In this document: piece after piece, positions 1 through 6,110 of the stretch
Position numbering within the stretch: position 1 is the first letter of the stretch
Layout of the letters: every line of letters begins with the position of its first letter
Source: SHZI01 sp964407855
Lineage (GTDB): Bacteria > Pseudomonadota > Gammaproteobacteria > Steroidobacterales > GCA-2729495
NCBI GenBank assembly: GCA_964407855.1
Contig: CAYOXI010000092.1
Span: forward strand, 1-6,995
Length of the DNA stretch: 6,995 nt
Direction: 5' to 3'
Translations under genes and position numbers: made by a program
Notes under the pieces: generated by a model
What the model saw: the letters and a program-made list of their open reading frames with translations, nothing else
The model's database searches: none
Told to the model about the DNA's origin: nothing

Positions 1-128
1 CGTCCCGCTACTTCGCCGTGGGCCGCATCGCCCGGGACCAGGTCGAGGACTACGCCCGGCGCAAGAACCTGCCGGTGGTCACCGTGGAGCGCTGGCTCGC
101 GTCGAACCTGGCCTACGACCCGGAGTAG
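1..128 (+). CDS. metH: Cobalamin-dependent methionine synthase, C-terminal end (5'-truncated by window)
   Basis: Reading from base 3, 41 codons end at TAG 126-128. The protein contains RDQVEDYARRK, then VTVERWLASNL and the final AYDPE. From memory this matches the extreme C-terminus of MetH, which in E. coli has RDQVEDYARRKG, EVERWLAPNL and GYDAD. That region belongs to the activation domain, which binds S-adenosylmethionine and takes part in reductive reactivation of the cobalamin cofactor; the enzyme methylates homocysteine to methionine in the cytoplasm. Only the last part of that domain is present, so nothing can be said about the catalytic modules, the start or the promoter. The gene ends normally and converges on the DUF1501 gene, whose stop lies 28 bases away. 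The match is long and specific for so short a fragment. Confidence 0.9.
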   Translation, partial: SRYFAVGRIARDQVEDYARRKNLPVVTVERWLASNLAYDPE

Positions 129-131
129 GCG

Positions 132-151
132 CGGGGACAGATCGGGGACAG
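132..151. repeat. Short tandem repeat between metH and the DUF1501 gene
   Basis: CGGGGACAG occurs at 132-140 and again at 143-151, two bases apart, filling most of the 28-base gap between the convergent stops. It forms no hairpin by itself. A related GGGGACAGG is found on the minus strand at 6901-6893. It may be a fragment of a dispersed intergenic motif. Confidence 0.35.
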
Positions 152-156
152 GCTCG

Positions 157-1494
157 CTAGACCAGGAAGCCCAGATCCCGGGAAGGAAACGCGACCAGCC
201 CCGGCACCACGGCGTCGATCTGCTGTTCCGTCAGGCCGAACCAGCGGAGCAGTGTCGCGGCATACTGGTCGACGGCGATCGTCGGCACGATGCGCCCACC
301 ACCGATGTCGTCGGGGCCATTGATCTCGAGCCGGGGCATTTCGCCGTAGATCGCGCGGCCTGCGACCGCGCCGCCCATCACGATCTGGTGACTCCCCCAG
401 CCATGATCCGTGCCGTCACCGTTGCTCGTCAGCGTCCGGCCGAAGTCGGACATCGTGAACGTGGTGACGTCGTTCTCGACGCCGAGCTCCTCGAGCGCGG
501 ACTGGAAGGCGGCCAGGTTGCTGCTCACCTTGCCGAGCAGGTCAGGCTGCAATTCGTTCTGGAAATCGTGCGTGTCGAACCCGCCGGTGGCGACAATGAA
601 CACCTGCCGCCGCATGTTGAGCTGCCCGCGGGCACCGATCAGCCTCGCGACGATCGACAGCTGGCCACCCAGGTCGTCGGCCGGGAACACGGTGCCGATC
701 GGCGGTGCCGCCGCGATGGCCGTGCTGACCCGGTTTGCGTAGAGCAGCGCGCGGTCGTTCACCTGTGCCAGGGCGCGGCCGTAGACACTGCCCTGGTTCG
801 CCGCCAGCAGTCGCTCGAATGCCAGCCGCCGGCGCGGAGCGCCGGGAATGCCGTCGGCGATGTAGGCGTAGTCAACCACACCGCTGGGTGCCATTGCGTA
901 GGCCAGCGCGCTCTCGGCAGCCTGCCACGGCAGGTTGCCGAGCAGTGATGCGTTCATCGGCATCAGCTGGTCGCCGAGTTCCTCCTCCAGGAGATCGCCG
1001 ACCCGGCCGGCCCAGCCCGTCGTCGTCGTGCCCCGGCCCTTCAGCGTCTGCCATTGGTCCTGCTGGTCGTTGTGGGAGAAAAGTTGCGGCGGCAAAGGCA
1101 CCGACTGCTCGATCACCTGCTGCTTGGTCGTCGGCTGGATCAGCGGCCCGATGTTGGCAACGAAACCGGCTCGCCCGGACTCAAACAGGTTCTGGAGCTC
1201 CGTGGCCGCCGGGTGCAGGCCAAAGTCATTGGCCCCCATCCCCATCGGTGCGATGGGCAGGAGCGAGGCCTGCGGGACAGCGAGGTTCTGGCGGGAAGCC
1301 GCGTAGACGTCGTACTCGGCCGTGCTGCGCGGGACCAGCAGGTTGAACGAGTCGTTGCCGCCGAGAAGGAACAGGCAGACCAGTGCCCGATCGCCCGTGA
1401 GCGCGGCCTCTGCGACAGGCAGGCGGCCAGCAGCGGCGATCGCGATCGTGCCCAGCAGCGAGGATCTCAGGAATGTCCGTCGAGGCATCCTCAT
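157..1494 (-). CDS. DUF1501 family exported protein with Tat signal
   Basis: A 445-residue protein of the DUF1501 family, which is related in fold to the alkaline-phosphatase/sulfatase superfamily; no substrate is known to me. The N-terminus is a twin-arginine signal: RRTFLR at residues 5-10, then a hydrophobic stretch to about residue 24 and a likely cleavage site near VAEA at 27-30. Family landmarks in order are GGNDSFN (45-51), FSHNDQQDQWQ (139-149), GGFDTHD (304-310), SDFGRT (349-354) and TDHGWGSHQ (362-370); the Asp/His-rich motifs are the expected metal-site candidates. Length is normal for the family. The ATG start overlaps the upstream DUF1800 stop as ATGA, and GGAGGG lies 6 bases upstream (plus-strand 1501-1506), so translation is probably coupled. 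A second ATG two codons later fits the ribosome site less well. It is probably folded in the cytoplasm and exported by Tat; the periplasmic role is inferred only from the signal. Confidence 0.9.
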   Translation of the reverse strand: MRMPRRTFLRSSLLGTIAIAAAGRLPVAEAALTGDRALVCLFLLGGNDSFNLLVPRSTAEYDVYAASRQNLAVPQASLLPIAPMGMGANDFGLHPAATELQNLFESGRAGFVANIGPLIQPTTKQQVIEQSVPLPPQLFSHNDQQDQWQTLKGRGTTTTGWAGRVGDLLEEELGDQLMPMNASLLGNLPWQAAESALAYAMAPSGVVDYAYIADGIPGAPRRRLAFERLLAANQGSVYGRALAQVNDRALLYANRVSTAIAAAPPIGTVFPADDLGGQLSIVARLIGARGQLNMRRQVFIVATGGFDTHDFQNELQPDLLGKVSSNLAAFQSALEELGVENDVTTFTMSDFGRTLTSNGDGTDHGWGSHQIVMGGAVAGRAIYGEMPRLEINGPDDIGGGRIVPTIAVDQYAATLLRWFGLTEQQIDAVVPGLVAFPSRDLGFLV

Positions 1495-3125
1495 GGAGTG
1501 CCCTCCAGCGCGAACTCGGGTGACATGAGGAAGAGATTGAGCACCTCGACCATGCGAAACAGCCGTTGATCCGTTGCGTTGTACTGCGCGGCAAGGGCCT
1601 CCGCTTCGGCGCGCAGCGTCGGCGAGACCACGCCGCCCGTGAGCCGCTGGGCAACGCGGGTGACGAGCCTGGCGGGCGTGTCGGCGTAGGACTCATCGCC
1701 GGACAGATCGATACGCACCAGTTCCGGTGGCAGGTCAGTACCGTAGTTGTTCCAGATGAATGCGTAGTTGCCGAGGATATTCGCGAGCAGGGCCACCGAG
1801 AACTCGGTCGAGATCTGCATCTCGGGCGCCACCAGCCCGCGCTCGACCAGTTCGCCGGGAGGAGCGTAGGACGGCTGGAAGAAGTTGAATACCGACGGGG
1901 CCGCAAGCGGCGCCTGTCCGATCAGGGCCAGCAAGCCCGGCGCGAGATAGCGACCGTTCGGCGCACTGGCGTCGTAAGCCCGCCAGAGCCGGGTGAGACG
2001 CAGCAGGGGCTCGCCGAGCTTGCCGGCGCTGTCGGCGGGCGGCGTGTCCCGCGCCTCCGGATCGAGAAGCATGGCGGGAATCACGGCGGCGAGGTCGCCA
2101 CGGACGCCGCGGCCGTTGTCGTTGAATACCCGGGCGATGCGCTCCACATAGGCCGGGGAAGGGTTGCTCGTGACCAGGCGCTGGATGAGCTGCTTTGCGA
2201 CGAACGGCCCGACGTTAGGGTGGTTGAAGATGTTGTCGAGGGCGGCTTCCAGATCCTGCTGCGCAGTGCCTCCGGCTGCCAGCACAGTACCGCCGAGCAG
2301 CTTCTTGGGCCCGGTGTCGTGGAACTCGTCGAAAGGCGCCATTGGTCGCAGGAAATCGAAGGATGGCGCGTAGAAGCCGGGCGAGCCACCGAAGGTCCAG
2401 CCCGTAAAGACGTGCGCAAACCCCTCGATGATGGACTGATCGTAGGTCGGTATCGGCTGCCCACTGCCGTCCAGACGCACAGTGCCGTCGAGGTTCAGCT
2501 CAACAAGCCCGATAGTGAACAGCTGCATGAGCTCCCGCGCGTAGTTCTCGTCGGGACGGATGTTGCGGCCGGGATCCGGCTTTTCGTTACCGAGCATGCT
2601 CAGGTAGTAGCCCATCGCGGGACTGAGGGTCACTTCTTCCATCAGCTGCCGGTAGTTGCCGAAGGCGTTCCCGGCCAGCAGGTCATGGTAGTGGGCAAGC
2701 GCCAGCGGGAAGTTGAACAAACCGCTGTTCTCCGACACGACGAACACCTGCGACAACGCAAAGGCCACGCGCTGGCGCAACTGGTCGGGCCCGGTCATCA
2801 CGTTCTGGAAGAAGGCATCGTGGCGATCGATCTGTGCAACGCCCGCCGGGGGACCCGGCAGCGCCAGGAGGTACGGGAGCTGGCGCGACGGGGTCCGGCG
2901 GATCTCGCGGTCGATCCAGTCACGGTAGCCGAGCGCCTGCACATCCTGGATGTCCGCGGGCCGGGGACCAAAAGTTGTCTGGAGGAGAAAGTGGTGGGCT
3001 GCAGCCATGGTGAGGCCGTCGGGCGGGGCCGCACCACCGCCTCCACCGCCGCAACCCGCGACGACAATGGCCAGCAGGGCACCGGGCACCGCACAGTGGA
3101 GGTTCCTGGTTCCCGCCATCTGCAC
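1491..3125 (-). CDS. DUF1800 family protein, predicted lipoprotein
   Basis: A 544-residue DUF1800 protein. The N-terminus has a short hydrophobic segment ending in VAGC (Cys25), a lipobox-like site followed by a Gly-rich linker, so the mature protein is probably lipid-anchored. Conserved blocks in order are AHHFLLQTTFGP (43-54), LRQRVAFALSQVFVVS (116-131), DENYARELMQLFTIG (192-206), GFAHVFTGWTF (235-245), the NIFNHPNVGPFVAKQLIQRLV region (298-318), SVFNFFQPSYAPPGE (411-425) and the terminal LMSPEFAL (533-540). These are the usual DUF1800 landmarks and the length is typical. The chosen start is GTG at 3125, because GGGGAG sits 6 bases upstream; an ATG two codons downstream (3119) is possible but its spacing to that site is 12. 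It is first in a two-gene operon with the DUF1501 gene, a pairing widely seen in bacteria. No enzymatic activity is established that I can name. Confidence 0.9.
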   Translation of the reverse strand: MQMAGTRNLHCAVPGALLAIVVAGCGGGGGGAAPPDGLTMAAAHHFLLQTTFGPRPADIQDVQALGYRDWIDREIRRTPSRQLPYLLALPGPPAGVAQIDRHDAFFQNVMTGPDQLRQRVAFALSQVFVVSENSGLFNFPLALAHYHDLLAGNAFGNYRQLMEEVTLSPAMGYYLSMLGNEKPDPGRNIRPDENYARELMQLFTIGLVELNLDGTVRLDGSGQPIPTYDQSIIEGFAHVFTGWTFGGSPGFYAPSFDFLRPMAPFDEFHDTGPKKLLGGTVLAAGGTAQQDLEAALDNIFNHPNVGPFVAKQLIQRLVTSNPSPAYVERIARVFNDNGRGVRGDLAAVIPAMLLDPEARDTPPADSAGKLGEPLLRLTRLWRAYDASAPNGRYLAPGLLALIGQAPLAAPSVFNFFQPSYAPPGELVERGLVAPEMQISTEFSVALLANILGNYAFIWNNYGTDLPPELVRIDLSGDESYADTPARLVTRVAQRLTGGVVSPTLRAEAEALAAQYNATDQRLFRMVEVLNLFLMSPEFALEGTP

Positions 3126-3131
3126 GCCTGA

Positions 3132-3137
3132 CTCCCC
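3132..3137 (-). promoter_or_regulatory. Ribosome binding site favouring the GTG start of the DUF1800 gene
   Basis: On the minus strand GGGGAG is followed by six bases and then GTG (3125-3123). The same site is 12 bases from the in-frame ATG at 3119-3117, so the spacing argues for initiation at GTG. Both starts preserve the signal peptide, so the choice has little functional consequence. Confidence 0.5.
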
Positions 3138-3157
3138 GGCCGCGGAATGTTGCGGCC

Positions 3158-3186
3158 AGTATCCAGCAGACGGCAGGGCGGGTAAA
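3158..3186 (-). promoter_or_regulatory. Candidate sigma70-type promoter for the DUF1800-DUF1501 operon
   Basis: On the minus strand TTTACC (3186-3181) and GATACT (3163-3158) are separated by exactly 17 bases. Each matches the -35 and -10 consensus at four of six positions. Transcription would start roughly 25 bases before the GTG start of the DUF1800 gene. The spacing is ideal but the hexamers are weak, and in high-GC DNA such pairs occur by chance, so this is a candidate only. Confidence 0.3.
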
Positions 3187-3363
3187 GGGGCGGAATGTGA
3201 GGTCCGTCGCGCGGGGAGATACAGGTGAGAGCGTGCTGGTGCTGGGCTAGCATGGCCGCATGTTCACTGATGGCGTTGAAGAGATCGCGGTCAGGCGCAG
3301 CAAGCCCGTGCTGGCCTATCCCCTGGGCGATCCGCCCGCGGCCGGCCAGGCCCGGTTGATCGC

Positions 3364-3375
3364 GCCCGATCGGGC
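3364..3375. repeat. 12-bp perfect palindrome at the presumed deletion junction
   Basis: GCCCGATCGGGC reads the same on both strands. It lies where the recognisable N-terminal piece of the decayed hydrolase ends and the C-terminal piece begins, so it marks or borders the likely junction. It may simply be chance in GC-rich DNA. Confidence 0.4.
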
Positions 3376-3402
3376 CTGATCTGCCCGGCCTGGCCACGGG
3401 GG

Positions 3403-3427
3403 AGGCAATTGCGCATGTCAATTGCCT
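3403..3427. repeat. Inverted repeat, 9-bp perfect arms with 7-base loop
   Basis: AGGCAATTG at 3403-3411 is the exact reverse complement of CAATTGCCT at 3419-3427, with CGCATGT between. It lies inside the C-terminal remnant of the decayed hydrolase, over the codons for EAIAHVNCL. No T-run follows on either strand, so it is not an obvious intrinsic terminator. Confidence 0.6.
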
Positions 3428-3530
3428 GGTGGGGCGAGGACTTGCGCGCGCCGTGAAGGATGAGGCAGGCGTGGTGCGCTATGCACCAGCCTGACGTCCC
3501 CGGCACCGCCCGGTGAACGCCTGGTTGGTC

Positions 3531-4310
3531 TCAGGCCATGGGCTCGAGCAGCCGGTTGGCGATCCGGCTCAGGTGCGGACCGGCGCCCAGCGCGTCCAGG
3601 AACGAACCGAGCGTGCCGTAGGCCGCCCGGAGTTCGGTCAGCAGCGCCAGCATCGTGGTCCGTTCGGCCCGCAGCAGGGCTGACGTCAGCCCGGGGGTGA
3701 GGCCCAGGGCCGCCATCCGCTCCTCCCCGGTGCCGACGGCCCGCTGCTCCAGCCAGGCCACCATGTGGATCATGGCCGGGTGGGACCGGGCGTAGTCATC
3801 GGCCACGATGTCGTCGTCGACGCCAATACCGGCGAGGAGGAGCGCGGCGAGCACGCCGGTGCGGTCCTTGCCGGCCGCGCAGTGGAACACGACGGGTTCG
3901 GCAGCATCGAGGCTGTCGGCCACCAGCCCGAGCACCCGGGCGAAGCCCGGTCCGTTGTCGTCGAGCATGCGCCGGTAGTGGTGGAGCAGGAGATCGTCGA
4001 CGCCCTCGGGGGGTGTACCGAACCGGCCAAGCGAGTCGACGACCGGCGCATGGACGTAGATGACGCCATTGCCGTCGAACCGTCCTTCGCGGTGGGTTTC
4101 CGCGGCGGTCCGCAGGTCGATGACCCGACGGACGCCGCGCCCGACGAGGTAACGCCGACCCTCGGGCGACGCCCGGTGCAGGCCATCGGCGCGGTACACG
4201 AGGCCCGGCCGGGTGCGGCGGCCGCCGACCGTGGCCAGGCCGCCCAGGTCGCGGAAGTTGAACACCCCGTCGATCGCCCTTTCGTCGCCCGGGGTCGCCG
4301 TGTCGTTCAC
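3531..4310 (-). CDS. Tyrosine-protein phosphatase-like protein (Y_phosphatase3/LipA-PtpB type)
   Basis: A 259-residue cytoplasmic phosphatase of the atypical tyrosine/lipid phosphatase family that includes Listeria LipA and mycobacterial PtpB. Landmarks in order are GVFNFRDLGG (15-24), the VYRADGLH substrate-side segment (38-45), VIDLRT (63-68) and the signature HCAAGKDRTG (143-152). Cys144 is the expected nucleophile and Arg150 the phosphate-binding residue. The Lys-Asp inside the loop is the hallmark of this group, whose members may act on phosphotyrosine, phosphoserine or phosphoinositides. There is no signal peptide or membrane segment. The start is set at GTG 4310 because it overlaps the upstream stop as GTGA and leaves the usual short lead before the FNFRDLGG motif. 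ATG 4343 is an alternative (270 residues) but lacks a ribosome site. All key residues are present, so it should be active, although the gene upstream is broken. The substrate is not predictable from this window. Confidence 0.88.
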   Translation of the reverse strand: MNDTATPGDERAIDGVFNFRDLGGLATVGGRRTRPGLVYRADGLHRASPEGRRYLVGRGVRRVIDLRTAAETHREGRFDGNGVIYVHAPVVDSLGRFGTPPEGVDDLLLHHYRRMLDDNGPGFARVLGLVADSLDAAEPVVFHCAAGKDRTGVLAALLLAGIGVDDDIVADDYARSHPAMIHMVAWLEQRAVGTGEERMAALGLTPGLTSALLRAERTTMLALLTELRAAYGTLGSFLDALGAGPHLSRIANRLLEPMA

Positions 4311-4822
4311 CGCGCGTCCGGGGACTTCGAATCCCGTTCCCATGGCCCAATGATGGCACGGTCGCGGCCCCCCGGGTCCGTCGCGAAGCTGGCCGTGAAC
4401 CCGCTGCGCCGCCAGGCCCACCAGTAGATCCCGTAGCTCGCGACCAGCAGCAGGCAGAAATTCCATTCGATGGTGTTCTGCAGCCGATGCTTGCCCGGGC
4501 GAATGTCCTCCGGCACCAGGTGGGTGACCGGAATGCCGGCGAGGCCGACGAGGATGAGCGCGATGGCGAGACCGAGCAGGGCCGGCACGATCCATCCCGG
4601 GAGGGACAACCGGCCCGCGCGGCGCAGGCGCGCCAGCCGGGACAGCAGGATCAGCTGGGCCAGGTAGCTCGCGCCGAAGTACACCGTCACGCCGAAGCGG
4701 CGCATCAGGTTGTAGAAATCCCCCCGCGAACCCAGGAACACGCTGTAGTGGATGAGGAAGACGGCCGCGACGTAACGGCCGCTCGAGCTGACCGAGGTGC
4801 AGCCTTCCAGGTAGGGCACGCA

Positions 4823-4825
4823 CTA
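4823..4825 (-). other. In-frame TAG inside the membrane protein gene
   Basis: The codons before it encode SATAGLIP and those after it CVPYLEGC, so the stop falls at the end of the first membrane segment, directly before a conserved-looking Cys. One base change from a sense codon (for example TCG, TGG, CAG or GAG) would create it. Confidence 0.75.
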
Positions 4826-4905
4826 GGGGATGAGTCCCGCCGTGGCAGAGAGCACGTAGCAGACGTGGACGACCACGAGAGGCAGCAGGTCCGCCCAGAG
4901 GGGGA

Positions 4906-4912
4906 GGGGGGG
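4906..4912 (-). other. Seven-C homopolymer, probable frameshift site
   Basis: On the minus strand the run is C7, then T, then C5. With six Cs the GTG-4967 frame reads into APLPLWADLLPL and the membrane protein frame; with seven it does not. Such runs are prone to slippage and to sequencing or assembly errors. Confidence 0.5.
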
Positions 4913-5007
4913 CGACGGAAACGGCGCCGGCGGGCGCCGCCGGGTCGGGGTTAGGGCGGCTGTCCACCCGGGGATTGTAGAAAAAACGTGGCGGGCGAGG
5001 TGATTAT

Positions 5008-5027
5008 CCCTACGATCCGGAGTAGGG
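5008..5027. repeat. Small inverted repeat at the 3' end of the VPLPA gene
   Basis: CCCTAC (5008-5013) and GTAGGG (5022-5027) form a 6-bp stem with an 8-base loop that spans the stop codon at 5012-5010. On the minus strand a T6 run (4986-4981) lies about 22 bases beyond the stem, too far for a standard intrinsic terminator. It may contribute weakly to transcript ending. Confidence 0.3.
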
Positions 5028-5960
5028 CGGATCCCGGCGCCGGCGCGCCCCCACACCAAGGATTGCTGCCATCGCGGTGAGCATGAACCACCCTGCCGCC
5101 GGCAGCGGCACGACGGCGACGGACGCATAGGTTGTGCCGATCCGCAGCTCATCGATGAAGTTATTGTCGAGGCCCCGGATCGTGAACGTGATCGAGGAGA
5201 TCCGCTCGAGGTCGATGTCCAGGCCCTCCACGGTGTACGAGTTCCCGGCGTTGGGATCGAGCGGGTCGAAGCTCGACGGGAGCATCGCAGCGAGCGTGGT
5301 GTCGTAGCTGACGAGTTGCAGCAGGTCGCCGCCAGGCGCTGCGCTGTTGAAGTAGCGCCCGATCAGCAACACGGTATTGCCGTCCGTGAAGGCGTTGTCG
5401 GTTCCGTCCGCAACGAGCTCACCGGTCGCCTGGGTACTCGCTGCGACCCGCAGGCCGCCGACACCGACGACCGGCTCGCCGAAGACGAGAAAATCTCCGG
5501 TAGCGTCGTCGGTCAGCGTGATGTTGGCGAAGTGGTTGCCGTTCAGGCGATCGTCGAGGGTCAGCAAGGCGCTCCAGTAGATCGTCTCGCCGGGCGCAAT
5601 CCCGATCGGCTGCGCGAGGCTCACGCTGGCCCCGGCGGCGGTCACGCCGAGGGTATCGCTGATCCGCAGGCCCGACGCGGCGGGCGTGCCGTTGAGACTG
5701 CCGTAGTCGAGTGAGGGGCTGGTGACGGTCAGCTTCTGCTGGGGAGCGGTGCCCAGCGCGGTGAAATTTCCGCTCAGGTTCTGACCCGTGGCAGGCGTGC
5801 CGTCGAGAACGGTGCCAGCGGCATAGCCAAACGGCTCGTAGAGCAGCAGCACCGCGTGGGCGCCTTCCGGCGCTGCGAGGCCGCAGGCGCCCAGCAGCGT
5901 GGCTGCCCAGAGACTTTTCGATGCACGGATTCGCCGTCGACCTATTCGTCGGTCGCGCAT
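5010..5960 (-). CDS. VPLPA-CTERM (PEP-CTERM class) secreted surface protein
   Basis: A 316-residue exported protein. An Arg-rich n-region (residues 2-14) precedes a hydrophobic core and a probable AHA cleavage site at 34-36. The mature region opens LLLYEPFGYAAGTVLDG and ends FIDELRIGTTYASV, the start and end typical of LamG/concanavalin-like beta-sandwich proteins found in PEP-CTERM sets; function unknown. The C-terminus is a complete sorting signal: VPLPAAGW at 284-291, a hydrophobic helix (FMLTAMAAILGVGA), then RRRR at 306-309 and a 7-residue tail. By family knowledge an exosortase removes this tail and the protein goes to the envelope, often with exopolysaccharide; no exosortase gene is in the window. 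The start is ATG 5960, which places the signal peptide at the N-terminus. The frame remains open to 6215 and includes another ATG at 6080 with GGAG 8 bases upstream, so a longer form cannot be excluded. Confidence 0.8.
   Translation of the reverse strand: MRDRRIGRRRIRASKSLWAATLLGACGLAAPEGAHAVLLLYEPFGYAAGTVLDGTPATGQNLSGNFTALGTAPQQKLTVTSPSLDYGSLNGTPAASGLRISDTLGVTAAGASVSLAQPIGIAPGETIYWSALLTLDDRLNGNHFANITLTDDATGDFLVFGEPVVGVGGLRVAASTQATGELVADGTDNAFTDGNTVLLIGRYFNSAAPGGDLLQLVSYDTTLAAMLPSSFDPLDPNAGNSYTVEGLDIDLERISSITFTIRGLDNNFIDELRIGTTYASVAVVPLPAAGWFMLTAMAAILGVGARRRRDPPYSGS
5033..5110. repeat. Direct repeat copy A: VPLPA tail coding DNA
   Basis: About 78 bases match 6899-6976 with some 7 differences counted by eye, roughly 90% identity, in the same orientation. 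The shared region covers the codons for the VPLPA signal, the transmembrane helix and the Arg cluster. Identity falls off on both sides. Confidence 0.75.
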
Positions 5961-6110
5961 CGCCGCTGCCTGCCGGGCTGCGCACCGTCCTCCAGAAGCC
6001 GTTGTCCTCACCGATGCTGGCAGCGCGATCGCCGCGAAGCTCAGGGCGACGACAATGGACCTGATGGCAACAGTCAGCATGGCAATGGCTCCGACAGTTG
6101 GTGGTCTCGG

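Larger units (their letters stand above)
3260..3494 (+). pseudogene. Decayed metallo-beta-lactamase-fold hydrolase (internal deletion, frameshift)
   Basis: Two protein-like pieces lie in different plus-strand frames. Piece one, ATG 3260 to TGA 3377-3379, is 39 residues and includes RRSKPVLAYPLGDPPAAGQA and then LIAPD. This resembles, from memory, the N-terminus of a bacterial MBL-fold hydrolase family in which a YPLG-PP-x-G lead is followed by a VAPGV-type strand. Piece two, about 3378 to TGA 3492-3494 in another frame, reads GLATGEAIAHVNCLVGRGLA and ends GVVRYAPA, like the C-terminal helical region of the same family (GLATGEALAHLNYL, ending in GVxRY). The intervening catalytic domain with the metal-binding HxHxDH motif is absent; such proteins usually have roughly 300 or more residues. 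The simplest reading is a large internal deletion near 3365-3380 in a formerly complete gene. Alternatively piece one could be an unrelated small ORF. No clear ribosome site precedes the ATG. Confidence 0.5.
4307..4967 (-). pseudogene. Multi-pass membrane protein, interrupted by an in-frame amber stop and a probable frameshift
   Basis: From 4822 down to TGA 4309-4307 one frame encodes a hydrophobic protein with CVPYLEGCTS, at least three likely membrane segments (for example FGVTVYFGASYLAQLILL, WIVPALLGLAIALILVG and WNFCLLLVASYGIYWW) and RLQNTIEWNF. The same frame continues upstream across a TAG at 4825-4823 into WADLLPLVVVHVCYVLSATA and GLIP, another obvious membrane segment, so the stop cuts a continuous protein. 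Further up, that frame has no convincing start. The neighbouring frame has GTG at 4967, encoding MDSRPNPDPAAPAG, and removing one C from the seven-C run (plus-strand 4906-4912) joins it smoothly to PLPLWADLL. Repaired, the protein would be about 220 residues. I recognise it only as a conserved hypothetical membrane family with a C-x-PY-x-EGC motif. A restart at GTG 4819 would lose the first segment. It overlaps the phosphatase gene by GTGA, implying an operon. Confidence 0.6.

Noticed and set aside
388..1569. Several plus-strand open frames opposite the DUF1501 gene
   Set aside because: They lie wholly antisense to a protein with clear family motifs, and their translations look like random GC-rich sequence.
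1566..3131. A 521-codon open frame on the plus strand opposite the DUF1800 gene
   Set aside because: Its translation is low-complexity, rich in Arg, Gly, Val and His, with no recognisable motif. It mirrors the codon bias of a well-supported gene on the other strand.
3291..3506. A 71-codon minus-strand frame in the gap between the DUF1800 gene and the phosphatase
   Set aside because: It has no protein-like features, and the plus strand of the same interval carries recognisable hydrolase fragments.
4344..4967. Upstream part of the long minus-strand frame ending in the phosphatase, as an N-terminal extension
   Set aside because: Beyond the first short segment it translates to Pro/Arg/Gly-rich nonsense that overlaps the membrane protein frame. 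The family starts shortly before FNFRDLGG.
4981..5027. Intrinsic terminator after the first VPLPA gene
   Set aside because: The hairpin at 5008-5027 and the T6 run at 4986-4981 on the minus strand are separated by about 22 bases, too far to act as a standard terminator.
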